Shown here: piece by piece, positions 22,187-31,153 of the stretch | Layout of the letters: the number at the start of each line of letters is the position of its first letter | How positions within the stretch are numbered: the first letter of the stretch is position 1 | Assembly: GCA_011042305.1 (NCBI GenBank) | Contig: DQXI01000134.1 | Coordinates: forward strand, 1-38,756 | Length of the DNA: 38,756 nt | Direction: 5' to 3' | DNA from: Desulfobacteraceae bacterium | GTDB lineage: Bacteria; Desulfobacterota; Desulfobacteria; Desulfobacterales; UBA2174 | Position numbers and translations under genes: made by a program | The notes under the pieces: model-generated | Database searches by the model: none | Seen by the model: the letters and a program-made list of their open reading frames with translations, nothing else | Told to the model about the DNA's origin: nothing

Positions 22187-22280
22187 GGTAGATTTCGATG
22201 GTTACGGCCGCAACTCAAACCTTGAGGGGGTTACCTTCTCATCGGAACCTTGCTCCTGACGATGCGCTCGAAAATCTACC
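22187..22280 (-). ncRNA. Candidate structured RNA element between tRNA-Gly terminator and rimP terminator
   Basis: Closing helix 22187-22198/22268-22280 (12 bp, one bulge) plus internal helices 22240-22244/22260-22264, 22214-22218/22222-22226 and a hairpin in 22201-22214. Confidence 0.5.
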
Positions 22281-22285
22281 GCAAC

Positions 22286-22324
22286 AGAAAAACCCTTCAT
22301 GGCTCAACAGCCCTCCATGAAAGG
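22286..22324 (-). terminator. Intrinsic terminator after tRNA-Gly
   Basis: Minus strand CCTTTCATGG-N12-CCATGAAGGG TTTTT. Confidence 0.88.
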
Positions 22325-22337
22325 CGGGACTTCGTTT

Positions 22338-22413
22338 TGGAGCGGGCAACGAGATTCGAACTCGCGACTCCAAGCTTGGGAAGCTTGTACTCTACCAGCT
22401 GAGTTATGCCCGC
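22338..22413 (-). tRNA. tRNA-Gly(CCC), CCA encoded
   Basis: Cloverleaf GCGGGCA..CAAGC-UUCCCAA-GCUUG..GCGAG-UUCGAAU-CUCGU-UGCCCGC-U-CCA. Confidence 0.93.
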
Positions 22414-22427
22414 ATACCAAGATCGCT

Positions 22428-22456
22428 TATCTAAGCCAGACGCGGCCGCTTGTCAA
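22428..22456 (-). promoter_or_regulatory. Predicted sigma70 promoter for tRNA-Gly (and possibly the rimP-nusA-infB operon)
   Basis: TTGACA (22456-22451), 17 nt, TAGATA (22433-22428), about 15 nt before tRNA 5' end. Confidence 0.8.
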
Positions 22457-22463
22457 TACATTT

Positions 22464-22820
22464 TCAGGGGGGCTCGTCCAACAGGCCTCGGAGTTGCTTC
22501 AATTCGCGGTAGATTCGGGCCAGCATCTCCTGTTCGGAGCGCTCGTCGCCGGGGGAAGAGGCGCTCTCCAGATGCTGGCGCGCGCCGGCGATGGTGAAGT
22601 GCTGTTCGTAGAGCAGTCGCTTGATTTCGCTGATCAAGTCCAGGTCGGCCGGGCGGTAGAGCCGGTGCCCCGAGGCGGTACGTTTAGGCTTGAGCGCGGG
22701 AAACTGGCTTTCCCAGAAACGCAGCACGTAACCGGGCACACCGGTGATCGCGCTGGCTTCGCGCACCCGGTAGTAGCGCTTGGGCGGATCGCGATGAGGG
22801 TGGGCCGATGGATCGTTCAT
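22464..22820 (-). CDS. MerR family transcriptional regulator
   Basis: YYRVREASAITGVPGYVLRFWESQFPALKPKRTASGHRLYRPADLDLI. Confidence 0.92.
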   Translation of the reverse strand: MNDPSAHPHRDPPKRYYRVREASAITGVPGYVLRFWESQFPALKPKRTASGHRLYRPADLDLISEIKRLLYEQHFTIAGARQHLESASSPGDERSEQEMLARIYRELKQLRGLLDEPP

Positions 22821-22865
22821 GCCGCCGACTCGGGCGCCTTGCCGTCGGGCGCGGCTACCGTCTGG

Positions 22866-25298
22866 TCAGGTCGGTAAAGCGGCGCCGAAGCTTGCCAGCA
22901 GCCGCTCGGTGATTTTCTGGTGCAACGGGTTGATCTGTTCGTCCGCCAACGTTCCCCGGTCGCTGCGATACGTGATGCGAAACGATACGCTTTTGCGGCC
23001 CGCGGGAATCGGGGGGCCGATGTAGTGGTCGAAAAGCGCCACGCTCTCCACCAGCGGTTCGTCGGCCGCGGCGATGGCTTCGGCCAGACGGGCGCTTTCC
23101 ACGGCCGCATCCACGATGAGCGTCATGTCCCGGGTGATAGCCGGAAACCGCGGAAGCGGCCGGCTTTGACGCCCGGCGGCCATCCTTTTGGCCAGCCGCG
23201 GCAGGTTCAGTTCGAAGGTGAAAGCCGGCTGTTTGAGGTCGAAAGCTGCCCGGGTGTCCGGGTGCACCTCGCCGATGAAGCCGATGCGCTCGTCCTCGAC
23301 GGCGATCCAGGCGCTGACGCCAGGCCGGGTGCAGTCGCAGTGCTCGGGGGCCAGGGAGCCAAACCGCACGCCTGTCACCCCGAGCCGCTCGACCAGAGCC
23401 TCCACCACGCCCTTGAGGTCGAAAAAGTCGCAGGATGCCTGGCGCTCCAGCCGTCCCTGGGCCCAGTGCTCATCTTGGCGTTGGCCGGTCCACAGGGCGG
23501 CAAGCATCTGGGTTTCCGCGGGTAGCCGATCGGCGCCGTCCTCGGCGGCGACGAAAATCTTGCCGACTTCAAAGAGCTTCAGATGCCGGTTGCCCATGGC
23601 GATGTTTCGCGATGCGGTTTCCAGCAAACCGGGTAGCAGCGAGGTGCGCATCACGGCCAGATCCTCGCTCAGGGGGTTTCGGATCACCACCTGGCGCTGC
23701 CGTGGGTCGTCTTTGGCCAGGCGCAGCCGCAGGTTGCTGTCCTGGTGAACAAAGCTGTAGGTGATCACCTCGGCAAAACCCAGACCGGCCATCAGTTCCC
23801 GCAGCCGCTGGCGCAGGGCGAAGGCGGCCGCTGGCCGCCTTCCCGCGGCGGGCAGTGCCGGATGGGTGGTGGCGATCTTTTCGTAGCCATGACGGCGGGC
23901 GATTTCCTCTGTGAGGTCTTCGCTGCGCGTGACGTCCACCCGGAACGAGGGCACGTGCACCTCGAGGCGGTCGGATTCTTGGTTGGAGACACGGAAACCG
24001 ATCTCCTCCAGCAAGGTCTTCATCCGGTCGCCGTCCAGTTCAGTGCCCAGCCGCCGGTTGACCCGGTGGACATCCAGAGCGATGACGGTTTGAGGCGCCG
24101 GCCGGGGATGGGCGTCGATGTGTCCGGGCACCGGGCGGCCGCCGGCCACTTCCGCGATCAGGGCTGTGGCGCGGTTCAGGGCGGTGAGCGTGCCGTGCGG
24201 ATCGACGCCGCGCTCGAAGCGGTAGGCGGCATCGGTGGCCAGGTTGAAGCGCTTGGCGGTCTTGCGGATCGAAACCGGGTCGAAGCAGGCGCTTTCCAGC
24301 AGCACCCGGGTGGTGTCCGGCTGGATCTCCGAATCGAGTCCGCCCATGACGCCGCCGATGGCCACCGGTACCTCGGCATCACAGATCATCAGGGTGTCGG
24401 CGGTGAGGCGGCGCTGCTTTTGATCCAGGGTGACGAAGGATTCGCCTTCGGCGGCGGTACGCACCACGATACGCCGGCCCCGGAGCCGGTCGAAGTCGAA
24501 GGCGTGCAGCGGCTGACCGAGCTCCATCATCACGAAGTTGGTCACATCCACCACGTTGTTGATCGGTTTCAGATCCACCGAGCGGAGTCGGTCCTGGAGC
24601 CATTGCGGCGAGGGGCCGATAGCCACATCGAAGATCAGGCGGGCCGTATAGCGAGGGCAGTGGTCCGGGGCGAGGATCTGCACCGAGGTCTCGCGATGGA
24701 TGTCGCTGCCTTCAGGCAGCACCGGCACCGGCGGCGGCACCAGCGGCTTGCCGCAGATGGCCGCCACCTCGCGGGCGACGCCCAGGATGCTCAAACAGTC
24801 CGACCGGTTGGGCGTGAGCTCAATTTCCAGCACCGGGTCGTGGAGGCCCAGAGCACGGTTGAGGGGCGCCCCGACGGCCAAACGGTCGTCAAGGTGCAGC
24901 AGGCCGCTGGCATCTGCTCCCAGGCCCAGTTCAAAGGCGCTGCACAGCATACCCTCGGAACTCACGCCACGCACCGTTTCGGCCTTCAGCTCACAGCCCC
25001 CGGGCATTTCGGTGCCGGGCAGGGCGCAGGGCACCAGACAGTCGGCGGCCGCGTTGGGAGCCCCGCAGACGACGGTCAGGGTCCGGTCGCCGATGTCCAC
25101 CTGGCAGCATTTGAGCCGATCAGCGCGGGGATGGGGGGACACCTGGACAATCCGCCCTACCCGAACCGTTTCCAGGAACCCGTACCGATCGTTGACGGCG
25201 GCGACTTCCAGGCCGGCCATGGTCAACGCCTCGGCAACCTGGGCCGGCGTCAGATCGACTTCGACGTACTGGGTCAACCAGCTCCAACTGACCTTCAT
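22866..25298 (-). CDS. pheT: Phenylalanine--tRNA ligase beta subunit
   Basis: MKVSWSWLTQYVEVDLTPAQVAEALTMAGLEV...; B3/B4, tRNA-binding and FDX-ACB domains. Confidence 0.97.
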   Translation of the reverse strand: MKVSWSWLTQYVEVDLTPAQVAEALTMAGLEVAAVNDRYGFLETVRVGRIVQVSPHPRADRLKCCQVDIGDRTLTVVCGAPNAAADCLVPCALPGTEMPGGCELKAETVRGVSSEGMLCSAFELGLGADASGLLHLDDRLAVGAPLNRALGLHDPVLEIELTPNRSDCLSILGVAREVAAICGKPLVPPPVPVLPEGSDIHRETSVQILAPDHCPRYTARLIFDVAIGPSPQWLQDRLRSVDLKPINNVVDVTNFVMMELGQPLHAFDFDRLRGRRIVVRTAAEGESFVTLDQKQRRLTADTLMICDAEVPVAIGGVMGGLDSEIQPDTTRVLLESACFDPVSIRKTAKRFNLATDAAYRFERGVDPHGTLTALNRATALIAEVAGGRPVPGHIDAHPRPAPQTVIALDVHRVNRRLGTELDGDRMKTLLEEIGFRVSNQESDRLEVHVPSFRVDVTRSEDLTEEIARRHGYEKIATTHPALPAAGRRPAAAFALRQRLRELMAGLGFAEVITYSFVHQDSNLRLRLAKDDPRQRQVVIRNPLSEDLAVMRTSLLPGLLETASRNIAMGNRHLKLFEVGKIFVAAEDGADRLPAETQMLAALWTGQRQDEHWAQGRLERQASCDFFDLKGVVEALVERLGVTGVRFGSLAPEHCDCTRPGVSAWIAVEDERIGFIGEVHPDTRAAFDLKQPAFTFELNLPRLAKRMAAGRQSRPLPRFPAITRDMTLIVDAAVESARLAEAIAAADEPLVESVALFDHYIGPPIPAGRKSVSFRITYRSDRGTLADEQINPLHQKITERLLASFGAALPT

Positions 25299-25299
25299 C

Positions 25300-26307
25300 T
25301 CAAAATTGCCTCAAAAACCGCAGATCGTTTTCAAAAAACCGGCGCAAGTCGTCGATGCCGTACTTGAGCATGGCGATGCGTTCGATCCCCATGCCGAAGG
25401 CGAATCCCGAGTAGCGGTCCGTGTCGTAGCCCACTTTTTCAAACACCGCCGGGTGCACCATCCCCGAGCCGAGAATCTCCAGCCAGCCGGTGTGCGAGCA
25501 GACCCGGCACCCGGCGCCGCCGCAGATCGTACAGCCGATGTCCACCTCGGCGCTCGGCTCGGTGAAGGGAAAAAAGGACGGGCGAAAACGCAGGGGCGTC
25601 CGGGGGCCGAAGATCTGGTGGACGAACTCCGTCAGCACGCCCTTCAGGTCCCCGAAGGAAACCTGGGTGTCCACCAGCAACCCCTCGACCTGGTGGAACA
25701 TGGGGGTATGGGTCAGGTCGGAGTCGCAGCGGTAGACTTTTCCCGGAGCGATGATGCGCACCGGCGGCGGCTGCTTTTCCATCACACGGGGCTGGGTGGG
25801 CGACGTCTGGGTCCGCAGCACGATGTTGTCCGACACGTAGAAAGTGTCCTGCATGTCCCGGGCCGGGTGGTCCTTGGGGATGTTGAGGGCTTCGAAATTG
25901 TAGTAGTCGGTTTCCACCTCGGGACCCTCGGCGATGTCGAATCCCATGCGCTCGAAGATCTCGCAGATTTCCACCTTGACTTGAGTCAACGGGTGCAGGT
26001 GGCCCACCGGAGCGGGGCGTCCCGGCAGGGTGACATCGATGCGGTCCGCATCGGCCCGTTGCCGGGCTTCCAGGGCGGCCAGGCGCTGGGCCACGGCTTC
26101 TTCCAGCTCGGCCTTGAGACGGTTGGCGGCCTGTCCGGCAGCCGGGCGGTCCTTGGGCGGCAGGGTGGAGATCTGGCGCAAAAACTGGGTCAGGACGCCT
26201 TTGCGACCGAGAAAGTGGACGCTCAGCGCCTGAACGGCCTCCCGGTCCGCAGCGTCTTGCAGCCGCTGCAGGGCCTCGGCGCGAATCTGTTCAATAGTCT
26301 GTTGCAC
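25300..26307 (-). CDS. pheS: Phenylalanine--tRNA ligase alpha subunit
   Basis: GTG start [56 protein letters not shown]. Confidence 0.96.
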   Translation of the reverse strand: MQQTIEQIRAEALQRLQDAADREAVQALSVHFLGRKGVLTQFLRQISTLPPKDRPAAGQAANRLKAELEEAVAQRLAALEARQRADADRIDVTLPGRPAPVGHLHPLTQVKVEICEIFERMGFDIAEGPEVETDYYNFEALNIPKDHPARDMQDTFYVSDNIVLRTQTSPTQPRVMEKQPPPVRIIAPGKVYRCDSDLTHTPMFHQVEGLLVDTQVSFGDLKGVLTEFVHQIFGPRTPLRFRPSFFPFTEPSAEVDIGCTICGGAGCRVCSHTGWLEILGSGMVHPAVFEKVGYDTDRYSGFAFGMGIERIAMLKYGIDDLRRFFENDLRFLRQF

Positions 26308-26400
26308 GGCAGGGCCTGATCTTGGTTGGCGAGTGTGACACACGGCCTGACGACGAGGTCGGTGCGGCGCCCAGGACAGGGGCCGCACCGACCGAGGGCA

Positions 26401-26751
26401 TCAGAACTGTTCGGCAGCCAGGCGCGCCAGTTTGGCGAAGCCGGCCGGATCCGAGACGGCCATTTCCGCCAGGACCTTGCGGTCCAGGGCCACGTTGGCC
26501 AGCTTGAGTCCATGCATGAACCGGCTGTAGCTCATGTCGTTGAGCCGTGCGGCGGCGTTGATGCGTGCGATCCACAGGCGCCGGAAGTCGCGCTTGCGGA
26601 CCCGACGGTCCCGGTAGGCGTAGGTTAAGGCGCGATCGACGGTGTCGGCGGCGGTGCGATACAGCTTGCTATGGCCGCCCCGATACCCTTTGGCTTGATT
26701 GAGGACCTTGTTGCGACGGTGTCTTGCTTTGAATCCGCGTTTGACGCGCAT
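26401..26751 (-). CDS. rplT: 50S ribosomal protein L20
   Basis: [34 protein letters not shown]. Confidence 0.97.
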   Translation of the reverse strand: MRVKRGFKARHRRNKVLNQAKGYRGGHSKLYRTAADTVDRALTYAYRDRRVRKRDFRRLWIARINAAARLNDMSYSRFMHGLKLANVALDRKVLAEMAVSDPAGFAKLARLAAEQF

Positions 26752-26845
26752 GACAATCTCCTTGAAACATGGCGCCGGCGGCGCACCGTATGGCCGACGG
26801 CGACCGGATTGAAATTCTGCCGCACCTTATCCGTGCGGCCGGCCA

Positions 26846-27043
26846 TCAGCCGTTGGGCAAAAGGCGCCGCACGGCTTTCATGTTGGTGGCATCCACGATT
26901 TGCCCCAAGCGCAAGCGCCGTTTGCGCTTGGCGGTTTTGCTGGTGAGAATGTGGCTGTGGTAGCTCTTGTTGTACGTGTACTTGCCGGTTCCGGTGCGCT
27001 TGAAGCGCTTGGCTGCGGCGCGGTTGGTCTTGATTTTAGGCAT
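26846..27043 (-). CDS. rpmI: 50S ribosomal protein L35
   Basis: [45 protein letters not shown]. Confidence 0.97.
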   Translation of the reverse strand: MPKIKTNRAAAKRFKRTGTGKYTYNKSYHSHILTSKTAKRKRRLRLGQIVDATNMKAVRRLLPNG

Positions 27044-27093
27044 AATGAGCAACTCCTTAGTGATCGATAGCGACAACAAAATTTAAAATGAAG

Positions 27094-27128
27094 ATGGCGT
27101 GAGCGCCACGATGGGCGTGTCACGCCAT
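27094..27128 (-). promoter_or_regulatory. Stem-loop in infC-rpmI intergenic leader
   Basis: ATGGCGTGA / TCACGCCAT perfect 9 bp outer stem with inner CGCC/GGCG pairing. Confidence 0.5.
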
Positions 27129-27201
27129 GGTGTGACCATGCGATTGCCGTCCGGCAAACCCCTCGGCCGCGACCGGTCCAGACGGTTGCCAGGAGCGGAT
27201 C

Positions 27202-27744
27202 TCAGTGCGTCCGCGGCGCAAGGACCATCATCATGGTGCGTCCCTCGAATTTGGGCGCCTGCTCCACCACCGCCTCCTCTCCGATGGCCTCGGCGATCCG
27301 CGCCAGCAACGCCCGTCCCTGGTTGGCCATGGTGATCTCTCGCCCCCGGAACATCACCGTCACCTTGACCTTGTCCTTGTTGGCCAGGAACTTGCGGATA
27401 TGGCCGATCTTGGTCTCCAGATCGTGGTCGCCGGTCTTGGGGCGAACCTTGATCTCCTTGACCTGAACGGTGCTCTGCTTCTTCTTGGCTTCCTGCTTTT
27501 TCTTGGTCTGCTCGTACTTGAACCGACCGTAATCCATGATCTTGCAGACCGGCGGATTGGCGTTGGGCGAAATCTCCACCAGGTCCAAACCATGTTCAGC
27601 TGCCGTTGCCAAGGCCTTGGCAAGGGAAACGATGCCGACTTGGTTCCCCTCCGAGTCGATCAGTCGCACTTCCCTGGCCCTGATGTTTCGATTGATCCGA
27701 GTCTGGTCCGCCCGCGTTGGGATGACGTGTCGCAAAAGAGCTAT
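27202..27744 (-). CDS. infC: Translation initiation factor IF-3, predicted AUA start
   Basis: RINRNIRAREVRLIDSEGNQVGIVSLAKAL...; AGGAGG 7 nt upstream of ATA at 27744; tool-picked TTG at 27735 is 16 nt from the SD. Confidence 0.88.
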   Translation of the reverse strand: MALLRHVIPTRADQTRINRNIRAREVRLIDSEGNQVGIVSLAKALATAAEHGLDLVEISPNANPPVCKIMDYGRFKYEQTKKKQEAKKKQSTVQVKEIKVRPKTGDHDLETKIGHIRKFLANKDKVKVTVMFRGREITMANQGRALLARIAEAIGEEAVVEQAPKFEGRTMMMVLAPRTH

Positions 27745-27873
27745 GCCTGCACCTCCTGACGTTGAAACAATCCTTGTTCCATACGGTTGCCGAAGCGTTC
27801 GCGTTCATCCGACGACCGCATAAATGCCCAGTCAAATATACGATCGGCGCAGCAATTGCAACCGAAAAAACGT

Positions 27874-28428
27874 TCAGCGACAGCGACAGCGGTCGAGGTG
27901 CCCCTCGGGCTGGACTTTTCCAGCTGGCGCTTGGCTCAGGGTGTAGCGGGCCAGCAGGCTGTCCCGCCAGTAGCTTGCGGCGGGGTCGGCGAAGAAGGCC
28001 TGAAACAACGCCAGGGCCTCGCTGCGACGCAAGCCGGCACCGATGGAGGGGCGGCGGGAGGCGTACAACGGCCCCAGCCGCTCCAGCGGGCAGCCGGTAC
28101 CGCCGCCCATGGCGTCTTCGTAAGCATAGACGATCCGCCCGATTCCTGCCAACAGAATCGCCCCGTAGCACATGAGGCAGGGCTCCAAGGTGACGGCCAG
28201 GGTCAGGCTCCGGGCCTCGTGGCTTGGTGCCAGCTGTTCCAATCGCTGCAGGGCGATCATTTCGGCATGGGCCAGTTCGCTGGGGGCGGGGCCAGTGCTG
28301 CCACGGCGGCGGGCGCGCACCAGGATACCGGCACGGTTCCCGATAACGCAGCCGACGGGAAACTCGCCCCGCGCCAGGGCGTCACTGGCCTCCTCGAGGG
28401 CCGCCTGCATCAGTTCATCATCCGTCAT
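27874..28428 (-). CDS. Nucleoside/tRNA adenosine deaminase family protein (TadA-like)
   Basis: HAEMIAL and EPCLMC zinc motifs. Confidence 0.88.
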   Translation of the reverse strand: MTDDELMQAALEEASDALARGEFPVGCVIGNRAGILVRARRRGSTGPAPSELAHAEMIALQRLEQLAPSHEARSLTLAVTLEPCLMCYGAILLAGIGRIVYAYEDAMGGGTGCPLERLGPLYASRRPSIGAGLRRSEALALFQAFFADPAASYWRDSLLARYTLSQAPAGKVQPEGHLDRCRCR

Positions 28429-28990
28429 CGCTGTCCGCTGTTGAAGAAGGGCCGGGATGAAGGTCCAGGGCGCAGCTGCCGTCGATTTCAAACGCGTAGA
28501 CGATCCGCGCGGCCATCTCGGCCTGTCGGTCGTCCACGGCCCTTGCCGGCGTGCCGGCCAGATGCTGCTCGAGGGCCTCGCGGGTCAAGATCGCTTCCAG
28601 GCCGCTGCCGATGACTTGTCCCCGGCCGCCTTCGAGCACGTCCGCCTCCCGGCCGTTGGTCACCACCACCACCGGCACGATGTGCGGGCCGAGGAGGCGG
28701 GCCAGGGCCAGGGCCGAGCGGTGGCGCGTAACGATGGAGCCGGGGCCGTAGCGAATCATCATCGCCGGCACACCGTCGATGGAAACCAAAAAATCCACAG
28801 GCACGTCGGCCCGCTTTTTCCCGACGCGAATCGGCACCTGCAGCCGGGACTGGACCTGCTGCCGCGAAAAACCGCATTCCGTCAGCAAACGTCGGGCGAT
28901 CTGCTGGCGCAAGCGCTCGTCTTCGGTATCCTCCAGCGGCGCGCCGGAGATCAGATCGATCAGTTGACCGTAGACGACGGGTTGGGCCAT
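28418..28990 (-). CDS. HsdR N-terminal-like nuclease-fold protein (solo type I restriction R-subunit N-terminal domain)
   Basis: DERLRQQIARRLLTECGFSRQQVQSRLQVPIRVGKKRADVPVDFLV. Confidence 0.75.
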   Translation of the reverse strand: MAQPVVYGQLIDLISGAPLEDTEDERLRQQIARRLLTECGFSRQQVQSRLQVPIRVGKKRADVPVDFLVSIDGVPAMMIRYGPGSIVTRHRSALALARLLGPHIVPVVVVTNGREADVLEGGRGQVIGSGLEAILTREALEQHLAGTPARAVDDRQAEMAARIVYAFEIDGSCALDLHPGPSSTADSDDG

Positions 28991-29110
28991 GATGTTTGTT
29001 TTACCTTTCTGTCCGGACGCCAGTCTGCGCCTGCTTGCACGATCTTATTTTGGCCCATTGCCGGCTGGATGTAAAGCCTGCCGTTTTGAGGGTTCGCTGC
29101 AGCGGCAGGC

Positions 29111-29140
29111 TTGACAAGCAAAAGTCCGATCCCCTATGAA
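29111..29140 (+). promoter_or_regulatory. Predicted promoter for acyl-CoA dehydrogenase operon
   Basis: TTGACA, 18 nt, TATGAA. Confidence 0.5.
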
Positions 29141-29217
29141 GCGGAGCGAATCTTTTCACAGCGTGCTGCGCGGCGCAGCCCCGATCCATCGTTGACTACG
29201 ACAATAAGGAGAATGCC

Positions 29218-31068
29218 ATGGCCCAGGTGATTGCCGACCGTCGGGATATCGATTTTGTCCTCTACGAGCAGTTTGACGTCGAATCGCTCTTCGATTGCGA
29301 CCGCTACCGGGACCTGAACCGCAAGGCCTGCGACATGGTCATCGACGCGGCGCGCGACTTCGGCCTCAAGGAGATCCTGCCCACCTATGCCGCCGGCGAC
29401 CGCGAAGGGGTGCACTTCGCGGACGGCAAGGTGACGGTGCCTGAATGCTTCCGGCGTCCCCACCGGCTCTTCGTGGAAAACGAGTGGATCGCCATGACCG
29501 AGGACCCGGACCTCGGAGGGCAGGGGCTGCCCCATGTCATCGCCAAGGCGGCCAACGAGTACTTCGTGGGGGCCAACTTCGCCTTCACCGCCTATGCCAC
29601 CCTCGGCCACGGCGCTGGCAAGATGATCGAGCTCTTCGGCACTCCCGAGCAAAAGGCCCTGTTTCTCAAAAAGCTTTACACCGGGCAATGGGGCGGCTCC
29701 ATGCTGCTCACCGAACCGGAGGCCGGCAGCGACGTGGGGGCCCTGACCACCTCGGCCCGGCCCAACCCCGACGGCACCTACAGCATCACCGGCAACAAAA
29801 TCTTCATCACCAACGGCGAGCAGGATCTGACGGAGAACATCATTCACCCGGTGCTGGCGCGCATCGAGGGCGCGCCGGCGGGCACGCGGGGGATCTCCAT
29901 TTTTCTGGTGCCCAAGTACTGGGTCGAGCCCGACGGCCGCCTGGGCGACTTCAACGACGTGGTGTGCACCGGCGTCGAGGAAAAGATGGGGCTTCACGGC
30001 AGCCCCACCTGCAGCCTCACCCTGGGCGGCAGCGGAAAATGCCGCGGCTGGCTGCTGGGCGAGCCCAACCAGGGGATGCGTATCATGTTCCACATGATGA
30101 ACGAGGCGCGCCTCGACGTGGGTTTCCAGGGCTTTTCCCACGCCACGGCGGCCTACCTCTATGCCTTGGATTATGCCCGCCAGCGGCGCCAGGGCCGGGA
30201 TCTGGCCGCCGGCAAGAACGCCGCTGCCCCCAGCGTGCCCATCATCGTCCATCCCGACGTGCGGCGGATGCTGATGTGGATGAAGGCCTACGTGGATGGG
30301 ATGCGCAGCTTCCTCTACTACGTGGCCCTGGCCTTCGACCGACGGGAGACGGCCGCCGATGCCGATCAGGCCGCCTACTGGGAGGGCCTGATCGACCTGT
30401 TGATCCCGGTGGTCAAGAGCTACTGCTCCGACCGGGGGTTCGAGGTCTGCACCCAGGCGATGCAAGTTTACGGGGGCTACGGCTACACCCGTGAGTACCC
30501 GGTGGAGCAGCTTGCCCGGGACTGCAAGATCACCAGCATCTACGAAGGCACCAACGGTATCCAGGCCATGGATCTGCTCGGCCGCAAGCTGGCGATGCGT
30601 CAAGGGGGCGTTTTCATGGATTTCCTGACCGAGGTGCGCCGAACGGCGGCCGAGGCCGAAGCCGTCGCGGCGCTGGGCGAGCTGTGCCCCGCGGTGCAGG
30701 CGGCCGCCACCGACCTGGAAAAGGCGGCCGTGGCCCTGGCCAGGGATGCCGGCGGCGCACGGCTAAAAACGGCCTTCGCCCATGCCGGCCCGTTTCTCGA
30801 TGCCACCGGTGACCTGATCATGGCCTGGATGCTCTTGTGGCGGGCCAAGGCGGCCGCCCCGCGGCTGGAGGCCCTCTGCGCCAAGGCGGCCGATCGCAGC
30901 GAGCTGATTGCCGGCAACCGGCAGGCGGCCTTTTACGACGGCCAGATCAAGACGGCCCGCTTCTTCATTCGATCCCTGCTGCCGGTGACCCGGGGCCGGA
31001 TCCAGGCCATCCTCAACGCCGAGGGGGCCGCGGTGGAAATCGACGAGAAGGGCTTCGGCGGGCTGTGA
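29218..31068 (+). CDS. Acyl-CoA dehydrogenase (long form)
   Basis: MLLTEPEAGSDVGAL, ITGNKIFITNGEQD, QVYGGYGYTREYPVEQLARDCKITSIYEGTNGIQ. Confidence 0.95.
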   Translation: MAQVIADRRDIDFVLYEQFDVESLFDCDRYRDLNRKACDMVIDAARDFGLKEILPTYAAGDREGVHFADGKVTVPECFRRPHRLFVENEWIAMTEDPDLGGQGLPHVIAKAANEYFVGANFAFTAYATLGHGAGKMIELFGTPEQKALFLKKLYTGQWGGSMLLTEPEAGSDVGALTTSARPNPDGTYSITGNKIFITNGEQDLTENIIHPVLARIEGAPAGTRGISIFLVPKYWVEPDGRLGDFNDVVCTGVEEKMGLHGSPTCSLTLGGSGKCRGWLLGEPNQGMRIMFHMMNEARLDVGFQGFSHATAAYLYALDYARQRRQGRDLAAGKNAAAPSVPIIVHPDVRRMLMWMKAYVDGMRSFLYYVALAFDRRETAADADQAAYWEGLIDLLIPVVKSYCSDRGFEVCTQAMQVYGGYGYTREYPVEQLARDCKITSIYEGTNGIQAMDLLGRKLAMRQGGVFMDFLTEVRRTAAEAEAVAALGELCPAVQAAATDLEKAAVALARDAGGARLKTAFAHAGPFLDATGDLIMAWMLLWRAKAAAPRLEALCAKAADRSELIAGNRQAAFYDGQIKTARFFIRSLLPVTRGRIQAILNAEGAAVEIDEKGFGGL

Positions 31069-31077
31069 TTGTCAAAG

Positions 31078-31102
31078 GTCAGGCCGGTTCGACCGGCCTG
31101 AC
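31078..31102 (+). other. Intercistronic 11 bp hairpin between acyl-CoA dehydrogenase and thiolase
   Basis: GTCAGGCCGGT-TCG-ACCGGCCTGAC, no U tract. Confidence 0.7.
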
Positions 31103-31153
31103 AGAACCGTGATTGCAATATTTCAACCTTCGACGCGAAAGGATCTTTTTCCC

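Noticed and set aside
22187-22280. Considered tRNA-Sec (selC) or small SRP RNA for the structured element
   Set aside because: No UCA anticodon loop or TTCAAATCC-like arm; no GGAA/GGAAGCAGCC SRP motif.
23745-26319. Long plus-strand ORFs over pheT/pheS (540 and 539 aa)
   Set aside because: Antisense shadows of pheST.
29134-30603. 489 aa minus-strand ORF
   Set aside because: Antisense to the acyl-CoA dehydrogenase.
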